Shown here piece by piece: positions 55,119 through 60,481 of a stretch of DNA of 60,481 nucleotides. The notes under the pieces were generated by a model. That model searched no databases. It was not told where the DNA came from and was given only the letters and a program-made list of their open reading frames with translations. Position numbers and translations under genes: made by a program. The stretch comes from Herbaspirillum sp. Sphag64. Lineage in GTDB: Bacteria > Pseudomonadota > Gammaproteobacteria > Burkholderiales > Burkholderiaceae_D. Location: the NCBI RefSeq assembly GCF_014192645.1, contig NZ_JACHYE010000017.1, positions 1 through 60,481 of the forward strand, given 5' to 3'. Every line of letters begins with the position of its first letter. Position 1 is the stretch's first letter.

Positions 55119-55194
55119 GCTGATGTAGCTCAGTTGGTAGAGCAACTGATTCGTAATCAGGGGGTGGCGGGTTCAAGTCCTGCAGCCAGCACCA
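55119..55194 (+). tRNA. tRNA-Thr (anticodon CGT)
   Basis: Complete cloverleaf with encoded CCA: D arm GCTCAGTTGGTAGAGC, anticodon loop TTCGTAA, T arm GCGGG-TTCAAGT-CCTGC. The anticodon arm matches the E. coli thrW type, including the mismatched first pair. The acceptor arms GCTGATG and AGCCAGC pair well at positions 1-4 but not at 5 (A-C) and 7 (G-A), with a G-U at 6. So the gene is clear but its acceptor stem is weaker than usual. It borders an AT-rich restriction-modification island, a frequent integration position. Confidence 0.88.
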
Positions 55195-55202
55195 GTATTA
55201 CT

Positions 55203-55237
55203 AAAAAAAGGCCCTCCGTTTGTGAGGGCCTTTTTTT
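55203..55237. terminator. Bidirectional terminator after tRNA-Thr
   Basis: Fourteen-bp stem AAAAAAAGGCCCTC / GAGGGCCTTTTTTT with a 7-nt loop, eight bases after the CCA end. Confidence 0.92.
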
Positions 55238-55509
55238 ACGTCCAAAAAATCGAAAAATTTTCAATGCGAATTTCCCGCATATGCCGAGGTAAGTTCTGAA
55301 TACTTCAGGATGGAAGTCTCGTGATTTTGGAGGGCTTTTGATGAGTTGCCGACGAAGATATTTACTATCTCTTTTCCGGTTATGCTTCCTACCAGCCCTT
55401 TAGTAAAGTATTGATGTTCGAAATTTGCACGCCATTGCCAATCAAACAAATATCAGCAGCATGCTTCGGTGAAGTTCACGGCTAAAAATAGCTGTATCAA
55501 CGGTTTTTA
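55238..55509. other. Gene-poor AT-rich DNA at the island edge
   Basis: Composition drops to clearly AT-rich immediately after the terminator. One 62-codon minus-strand frame (55261-55449, starting MFDWQWRANFEHQY) exists, but it has no recognised relatives and no clear ribosome site, so it is not called. No second copy of the tRNA 3' end was seen here by eye. Confidence 0.4.
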
Positions 55510-55914
55510 CTAAAACGCTTTTGGTAGCTCAGACCAATCCGTCGTGTAGTGGAATGTTTTATTGTCGAAACGGGCTTTCCATCGTCCAAAACCAGCACCA
55601 GACCCTAAGCGTAAGGTGTCGTGTCCGTAGCGCTTGTTTATCGCATCCATGGCATTCATTAAGGCAGGGGAGTCTTGTTTTGATACACCGTTTTCAAACA
55701 AAATCCCTTGCATTGCCTTGCGCGGCTCGAGGTTCATCAGGATGACACCGGCTTTTTTGTAGCGTAATTCTGGTATGAATATTTTTTTTAAACCCCCTAG
55801 GGCGGCTTTGTTCAGTACACGAAGATCTGCGCTGGGGCTTGGTAGTGGGATGGTGCGGCCGTTGTCGTATTGTTCGTCTGTTTTGAATTGATCCGTCTGA
55901 ACAAAGACATGCAA
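55510..55914 (-). pseudogene. umuC remnant (C-terminal part of Pol V subunit UmuC)
   Basis: 134 residues matching only the C-terminal end of UmuC (little-finger region plus DUF4113): LHVFVQTDQFKTDEQYDNGRTIPLPSPSADLRVL, AALGGLKKIFIPELRYKKAGVILMNLEP, and NAMDAINKRYGHDTLRLGSG...YTTDWSELPKAF. A full UmuC is about 420 aa. The homology reaches upstream by two codons (Ala, Leu) and then meets an in-frame TGA at 55918-55920; there is no ATG, only a TTG. The catalytic palm is missing. It is a decayed or truncated SOS-polymerase gene, often found on mobile elements. Confidence 0.85.
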
Positions 55915-56014
55915 GGCTCAGCACTCGGAGCAGATATTTCGACAGAGCTAGCAACCGCTGGTGCTTTCGATCAAGCTTCTGGACATAGATCATCTACCGG
56001 ATTAATATTTTTTA

Positions 56015-57427
56015 TTAAATAATAATCCCCATAGAGCGCCAGTCTGGATATCGATCATCTTTTAGATGACGATGAAAAAATTCTTTAAAAGAAATTACAT
56101 TCTCTTGATTTTTGTATGTGGTAATTTCCGATTTTTTTAGTGACTCTGGGACGACCAATTTTATCCCTGAAGCTTGCATTGATTGGATTGCATTCTCAGC
56201 AATTTTGTCATCCACGGTGGCAAGATAGAGGTCGCAATCTTTAATTTCTCCCTCTACTTGCTTCCAGCGTTCGCGCAAGGTAGTTTTGGCGCTTAAGACT
56301 AATGCATGTTTATGCTCTCTACCTCTTCGGTTATAAAGATCAAAACTTGGCAATATAAAATCAGGGCGTCGTTTCGAAGCCATGACGACTTGAACTTCAT
56401 GTGGCACCTTACCGTCTTCCAACATTGTTTGAATGTGAAATTCAAATGACCTACCTGCTCTCGACTTCCTAGTTTGAGATGCAGATAGAAGTATCTTATC
56501 GATTAGCGGGAAGTTTTGAATGATGTTGCGGAATACCGATTCAATGCTATTGCCGTTCGGGCTGGATCCCAAAATTACTTTTACTAACTCAAGTGATCGT
56601 TGACGAAGTTCGTATTCGCGAAATATTTCAAGCTCAATACCCCGACTTATTTCCAGCAGACAATCGCCTGGGGTGGACATTAAAAATGGATCAAAGTTAG
56701 TGAGCTTTCCGACTCGTTTTTGATACTCTCGTTGCGCCATCAATGCAATCTCATTCGGCTCCGGTAGTGAAGCATGATTTCTGGCGAATGTATCCAGATT
56801 TCCTGCCTTGAAAGCAGCAAGAGCTTGATCAACGAAGTCGAAAACTTTATCCTGGTAGGACCGTACAGCTATCGCTGGAATAAATAATCCACTTTGGAAT
56901 TTAGGCCCCAAACTGAACATATCTACTAAAGCATCTGCCTCCTCACTTTCTGAATCGATCACAACTGCCAGATAGCTGGCGTGCTCTGCCGAATCTTTCG
57001 TGTTTTTACCGATTACGATAAAGGATGCCGGAGCAATTTCTGAAAAAAGATAGCTTGGTACGCCGGTTAAATGCGCTTCGTTCTTACTCGTGAAATAACG
57101 CAACGAGGCAAGTTTTACCTCGCCGGTCTGTGGCCATACGATGTCGAATCTTGCAAGCCAGATTTCAGCTTTTCCAGGTTCACGATCAAGAAGGGCGCGG
57201 GCGGGAAAAAAATCACTGTCTCTCTGTTCTTTTGGAATAAGAGGACCGTTTTGATGCTTGTTTTTCTTTATTGTCCACTCCCAGTCATTGAGGGACATTT
57301 TTTTTATAAACAGTTCCTCTGAGCTGTCCATCAAAATGCTCAAAGCATTTACAGCCGGTTCTTCAACGGTTTCGAGGGCTAATTTTTTTTGAGTTAATTC
57401 AGGAAATAGAGAATTCGTCTTTTTCAT
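56015..57427 (-). CDS. EcoRII-type type II restriction endonuclease
   Basis: 470-aa endonuclease. The C-terminal half has the EcoRII catalytic layout: RKSRAGRSFEFH (Glu329), KRRPDFILPS (Asp356), SAKTTLRERWKQV (Lys381), then SGIKLVVPESLKK. The Asp-to-Lys spacing of 25 equals that recalled for EcoRII (D299/K324). The N-terminal part (about 1-180) fits the EcoRII effector-DNA domain. EcoRII needs two CCWGG copies to cut; the neighbouring Dcm-type methylase supports the same site here, as inference. Slightly longer than EcoRII (about 400 aa). It starts 3 bp after the vsr stop, so methylase, vsr and endonuclease form one operon. Confidence 0.88.
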   Translation of the reverse strand: MKKTNSLFPELTQKKLALETVEEPAVNALSILMDSSEELFIKKMSLNDWEWTIKKNKHQNGPLIPKEQRDSDFFPARALLDREPGKAEIWLARFDIVWPQTGEVKLASLRYFTSKNEAHLTGVPSYLFSEIAPASFIVIGKNTKDSAEHASYLAVVIDSESEEADALVDMFSLGPKFQSGLFIPAIAVRSYQDKVFDFVDQALAAFKAGNLDTFARNHASLPEPNEIALMAQREYQKRVGKLTNFDPFLMSTPGDCLLEISRGIELEIFREYELRQRSLELVKVILGSSPNGNSIESVFRNIIQNFPLIDKILLSASQTRKSRAGRSFEFHIQTMLEDGKVPHEVQVVMASKRRPDFILPSFDLYNRRGREHKHALVLSAKTTLRERWKQVEGEIKDCDLYLATVDDKIAENAIQSMQASGIKLVVPESLKKSEITTYKNQENVISFKEFFHRHLKDDRYPDWRSMGIII

Positions 57428-57430
57428 AAG

Positions 57431-57883
57431 TTATCGATCATAAGCAGCGTCTTTTGCGGATAGTCCACCGCATATCCATTTTTCTATTTCGTCTACATGA
57501 GCGGTTAATGCATCATCTTTTTTTCTCAGTGCACACTCCCAAACCACTAGGACGCGCCATCCCAGACTGTGTAATGCGCAAATTGCACTTTCATCCCGTC
57601 GGATATTTGCAGCTATCTTACTGCTCCAGAATTCGGTACGAGTTTTTGGCATTTTAAAATATGAACAGTCATGTCGATGCCAAAAACACCCATGAATAAA
57701 TATAACCGATTGGTACTTGGGAAACACTAGATCGGGTGATCCGGGCAATGACCTTACATGCACGCGATATCGAAAACCGCGTGCATGCAGAGCCTTTCTA
57801 ACCAAGAGTTCCGGTTTTGTGTCTTTGCAGCGAATCGCCCGCATATTTTTCGAGCGAATATTTGGATTGTGAACATCCGTCAA
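57431..57883 (-). CDS. vsr: Very short patch repair endonuclease Vsr
   Basis: 150-aa nuclease that nicks at T:G mismatches arising from 5-methylcytosine deamination in the methylase site. The E. coli Vsr catalytic positions are preserved, even in number: Glu25 (TKPELLVRK), Asp51 (GSPDLVF), His64 and His69 in IHGCFWHRHDC, with the zinc cysteines around. Two bases separate it from the methylase stop; the endonuclease follows within 3 bp. Its presence says that the methylase makes 5mC and that the genome pays a mutation cost. Confidence 0.95.
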   Translation of the reverse strand: MTDVHNPNIRSKNMRAIRCKDTKPELLVRKALHARGFRYRVHVRSLPGSPDLVFPKYQSVIFIHGCFWHRHDCSYFKMPKTRTEFWSSKIAANIRRDESAICALHSLGWRVLVVWECALRKKDDALTAHVDEIEKWICGGLSAKDAAYDR

Positions 57884-57885
57884 AC

Positions 57886-59244
57886 CTACGCTACCTTTTT
57901 TAGTGGACGGGCAGCCTTCTTTTTTCCTTCCAATATTCTGGATTTCATCAGTTTGGCAACCGCAGAAAATACCGGGACGACCACAGAATTGCCGAATTGA
58001 CGATATGCCTGTGTATCTGAAACTGGAATTCTGAAGTTGCTATCACCAGGTGCGTCGTATCCCATTAGGCGAGCGCATTCGCGGGGAGTCAACCTGCGTG
58101 GCCTATTAGCTTGATTGGAAGCGTCCGAAAGTGGCAATTCAGGATTGAATCCACGATCTACCAAGATTTCGGATCCATCTTTGTGATATCGGGCGGATAG
58201 CGTCCGGGTTGTGTCTGTACCTTTTACGAGACCGTAGCCGAAGCCATTACCCTTCTCCTTGTGCTTAATTGAATAATTAAACAGGTATTCCCATAGCTTT
58301 GGTGTGAGGATATATTTATCGTCAACCTTACTTTCCAAGAGGTCGCCAAGTACAGTCTTCCTCTTGGGAATGTGTTTGGTGACATCAGATAATGAGAAAT
58401 CCGTATGGATGGACAGATCCTTTCTAAATCCTACAAGGACAATCCGTTCTCGATGTTGAGGGACGAAATTTTTTCCATCGATAATTTTTGGATCACTCGG
58501 ACCTTGGTGTTCAGCATCTGATATCCAATAGCCCAGTTCTTCCAAGGTTTCGGTAATTACCTTGAAGGTGCGACCACGGTCATGACTCTTCAAATTCTTT
58601 ACATTTTCAAGTACGAATGCAACCGGCCGTTTAACTGCTAAGATTCGGGCGACATCAAAAAATAATGTACCTTGCGTCTTACATTCGAACCCGTGCTTCA
58701 TTCCTAGTGAGTTCTTTTTAGAGACACCTGCAATTGAGAACGGCTGGCAAGGAAATCCCGCCAGCAACACATCGTGGTCTGGCACGACTCTATCGATATG
58801 TTTGTAGGCGTCCGACTCTGACACATCCTCCTTATCACTAAGCGTTAGTTCTCGAATATCTTCATTAAAAATGTGTGTATCTGGATCAGAATAATGATTT
58901 GCCTTGTAAGTCTGGACAGAATACTTGTTCCATTCGCTCGTCAAAACACAACGGCCACCAATCTCATCAAAGCCACGCCGAATACCACCGATTCCGGCAA
59001 AAAGATCGATGAAATCGAATTCGTATTTCCGGTTAGCGGACGGGGGAGGTGGAAGCAATCGTTCTAACTGCTGAAACTCATGATGACTAAGCTTTGGGGA
59101 TGCTTTTCCGTTTAACCAGCGATTGATGGTTTCACGACACCAATCTTTTGGGGAAATGTTATTCAGATATTCTGCGACATACTTTTGATCGTACACTTCC
59201 AGCACCTTCCGCAGTAGGGCCAGTTCTTCGTCATGTTGGTTCAT
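57886..59244 (-). CDS. dcm: Dcm/M.EcoRII-type DNA cytosine-5 methyltransferase
   Basis: 452-aa methyltransferase strongly similar along its length to E. coli Dcm: motif [22 protein letters not shown] (from about 77), catalytic Cys166 in [14 protein letters not shown] in [16 protein letters not shown]-type [12 protein letters not shown], and the C-terminal [18 protein letters not shown]...[25 protein letters not shown] 70-residue N-terminal extension ([28 protein letters not shown]) is as in M.EcoRII/Dcm. Expected site CCWGG. The ATG at 59244 (MNQHDEEL) is preferred; a GTG at 59283 lies in the palindrome. It heads the restriction operon. Confidence 0.95.
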   Translation of the reverse strand: MNQHDEELALLRKVLEVYDQKYVAEYLNNISPKDWCRETINRWLNGKASPKLSHHEFQQLERLLPPPPSANRKYEFDFIDLFAGIGGIRRGFDEIGGRCVLTSEWNKYSVQTYKANHYSDPDTHIFNEDIRELTLSDKEDVSESDAYKHIDRVVPDHDVLLAGFPCQPFSIAGVSKKNSLGMKHGFECKTQGTLFFDVARILAVKRPVAFVLENVKNLKSHDRGRTFKVITETLEELGYWISDAEHQGPSDPKIIDGKNFVPQHRERIVLVGFRKDLSIHTDFSLSDVTKHIPKRKTVLGDLLESKVDDKYILTPKLWEYLFNYSIKHKEKGNGFGYGLVKGTDTTRTLSARYHKDGSEILVDRGFNPELPLSDASNQANRPRRLTPRECARLMGYDAPGDSNFRIPVSDTQAYRQFGNSVVVPVFSAVAKLMKSRILEGKKKAARPLKKVA

Positions 59245-59261
59245 ATCTGAGATTTTTGGAA

Positions 59262-59290
59262 TAAATGAGTGATATGATATCACTCATTTA
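59262..59290. promoter_or_regulatory. Perfect 14-bp inverted repeat upstream of the methyltransferase
   Basis: TAAATGAGTGATAT and ATATCACTCATTTA around a single central G, only 17 bp before the methyltransferase ATG. Read toward the gene it contains TGATATGAT, which looks like an extended -10. It is very likely an operator for the operon; candidate binders are the methyltransferase N-terminal domain and the nearby HTH protein. Confidence 0.75.
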
Positions 59291-59474
59291 ACCCAGCGGT
59301 AGGGTGCCGGTGTTCTCTTGAGTTTGCATACCTAAATGGGTTTCTGGCTGTATTTTCTCAAACTGGTATTATTTCCCGGATAGTAAATAAGACACGCCTG
59401 CCCTGACTTTGCAGCGCATTTTTAATGTGCTATTGACTCATAATCCACCGGTATAGTCATCTGCCAAGACTGAT

Positions 59475-59798
59475 TCATGCAAGAATTTGTAATCCATGCT
59501 TTTGCACAATCGATAGCAACTTGAGAGCCATGCCACGAGGACGCTTCTCACCGGTCTCCCATTTTTGAATGGTGGACTCGCTAGTATTCAAATAGCGAGC
59601 AAAAACAAGCTGGCTCACATGGTTATGTTCGCGAATTTCTTTGATCTGCTCCGGCCCGATTTCATCCGTTACAACTAGGCATGACTCATCGAAATTGTGC
59701 AGTGTTGTTTTATCGATTGCACCTACTTTTAAAAGAGCTTGCGCAGACGAATGAATTGCTTCAAAAGCATCACTTTTAAATTTTTTCTTAGTCGCCAT
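59475..59798 (-). CDS. HTH protein, antitoxin-like (HigA/YiaG type), apparently orphan
   Basis: 107-aa protein. An N-terminal part (FKSDAFEAIHSSAQALLKVGAIDKTTLHNFDESCLV) precedes an XRE-type helix-turn-helix, IKEIREHNHVSQLVFARYLNTSESTIQKWETGEKRPRGMALKLLSIVQKHG. This matches antitoxins of HigBA-type systems, whose toxin gene is normally upstream. Here the 76 bp upstream hold no toxin frame and the next gene is DUF3800, so the partner is missing. It may be a solitary regulator of the restriction operon 230 bp away; this is only inference. Confidence 0.8.
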   Translation of the reverse strand: MATKKKFKSDAFEAIHSSAQALLKVGAIDKTTLHNFDESCLVVTDEIGPEQIKEIREHNHVSQLVFARYLNTSESTIQKWETGEKRPRGMALKLLSIVQKHGLQILA

Positions 59799-59825
59799 GA
59801 CAATGACCTTATCCCGAATTCTGAT

Positions 59826-59848
59826 CTGACGAGCATCTTGCTGACGAG
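59826..59848. repeat. Direct repeat CTGACGAG upstream of the HTH gene
   Basis: Two exact copies of CTGACGAG (59826-59833 and 59841-59848), 15 bp apart, 28-50 bp before the HTH start codon. Confidence 0.4.
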
Positions 59849-59874
59849 GAAGTCGTAGATACTGTAGACAAATT

Positions 59875-60432
59875 TTATTCAGACTTCACTATCGGAGCCG
59901 CTACAAATACATTCGCTTCTTGTGGCTGAATAGATGAGTTTGTTTGCGCACGTAGAACATGAAAGCCATGTTGAACACCGCCTTCTTCATCGAATCGGTG
60001 CTTAATAAGATTGAAGTATTGGTCGTCGTTGTGCTCGAAATGCCTAAAAATTGAAAATGCCACTAAGTCGGCTAGTTGGATTAAGCGCGTAGCTTTTGAA
60101 TCCAAGAAGACAGGGACCTCTGCATAATTTCGTGTTTTGCCGTAGGAATGGCCCTGATACTTGAACTCACGTGCGAGCGTTTGAAGTCTCTTTTCTGTAC
60201 TTGATTCGTCGAATAGCATCAAGCCTCGTTGTGGGTCGTTATGTTTGGCATGGCGGCGACCAAGAAACTGATCGAAGCGCATTGCAATCTGCTCAAAGCA
60301 ATAGTGAACAGGATCTGTACCTGTCAGTGCAGCTTTTTCGACTATGCATGCAAATAGTCTTACGCTGTCAGTACGGAATTTATTGATACCAGACAAGCCG
60401 CTCGCCGCAGTTCCAAATGGTGAACGATATGC
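59875..60432 (-). pseudogene. DUF3800 protein, 5'-broken
   Basis: About 185 residues of the C-terminal two-thirds of a DUF3800 protein: DSVRLFACIVEKAALTGTDPVHYCFEQIAMRFDQFL, GLMLFDESSTEKRLQTLA, and the signature VPVFLDSKATRLIQLADLVAFSIFRHFEHNDDQYFNLI, then GGVQHGFHVL. The family's N-terminal DESG-like Asp segment is missing. Upstream in the same frame there is a TGA at 60433-60435 and no ATG or GTG, only TTG at 60394-60396. So it is a truncated or frameshifted copy, or the 5' part lies in another frame beyond the window. Function of the family is unknown; members occur on mobile and defence islands. Confidence 0.7.
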
Positions 60433-60481
60433 TCAAAAAAGCGATTTCCACCTTGAAAGGAGAACCGCGGCCAATGTTGCA

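Noticed and set aside
59799..59874. A HigB/RelE toxin gene upstream of the HTH gene
   Set aside because: Only 76 bp are available and no frame with toxin-like residues was found.
55195..60481. A direct repeat of the tRNA 3' end as an att site inside the island
   Set aside because: None was seen by eye up to the window end; the second att site, if any, would lie to the right.
1..60481. CRISPR arrays, insertion sequences or rRNA genes
   Set aside because: No regularly spaced repeats, no transposase frames with terminal repeats and no rRNA-like sequence were found.

Overview
The window looks like the chromosome of a betaproteobacterium, most plausibly of the Oxalobacteraceae or another Burkholderiales family. 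The basis is a C-terminal-Phe porin, the gene order hemF-nadD-rsfS-rlmH-maf-rng, RarD/EamA-type permeases, NodT-type efflux lipoproteins and an OFA-type (oxalate/formate-like) MFS carrier. The family is an inference; no rRNA is present to test it.

Region 1 (1-10.3 kb) is mostly housekeeping: a porin 3' end, a small catabolic pair (SMP-30 lactonase plus FAH-family hydrolase), an RhlE-like RNA helicase behind a roughly 350-bp gene-free leader, gluQ, a WrbA-like flavoprotein, trhO and dnaE. Region 2 (10.3-16.6 kb) is a lipopolysaccharide cluster. A waaL-type O-antigen ligase lies directly behind dnaE and converges on msbA, GT9, GT8 and GT9. Region 3 (16.8-25 kb) is a TctE/QseC-type two-component system divergent from a CzcA-type RND pump (adaptor, permease, NodT lipoprotein). 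The shared intergenic region carries 11-bp-phased TGTCA boxes. Region 4 (25-27.3 kb) has a DUF2252 protein and a Crp/Fnr-like regulator separated by C/G-tract DNA.

Region 5 (27.3-35.7 kb, minus strand) is a core ribosome/nucleotide/heme block: rng, maf, rlmH, rsfS (with an unusual basic tail), nadD, hemF, an MscS channel, purD and yebC. Region 6 (35.9-50.3 kb) has an SNF2-type helicase, three DMT permeases (one with a histidine-rich tail), a quinone oxidoreductase with a small membrane protein behind it, a DUF4136 lipoprotein, pepN, fbp, a GntR/FCD regulator beside an OFA-type MFS carrier, and an isochorismatase-like hydrolase. Region 7 (50.4-55.1 kb) is an EmrA-EmrB-NodT tripartite pump with a divergent MarR regulator and a clear palindromic operator candidate.

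Region 8 (55.1-60.5 kb) starts at a tRNA-Thr(CGT) gene and looks like a transferred island. It is visibly AT-richer. It carries a decayed umuC 3' end and a complete EcoRII/Dcm-type restriction-modification set in one minus-strand operon (Dcm-like methyltransferase, Vsr nuclease, EcoRII-like endonuclease). A perfect 14-bp inverted repeat sits directly upstream of the methyltransferase. Beyond it are an antitoxin-like HTH gene without a toxin and a DUF3800 gene without a normal start. The island, its palindrome and the unusual acceptor stem of the tRNA are the most interesting part of the window. No wholly novel system can be proved from sequence alone.
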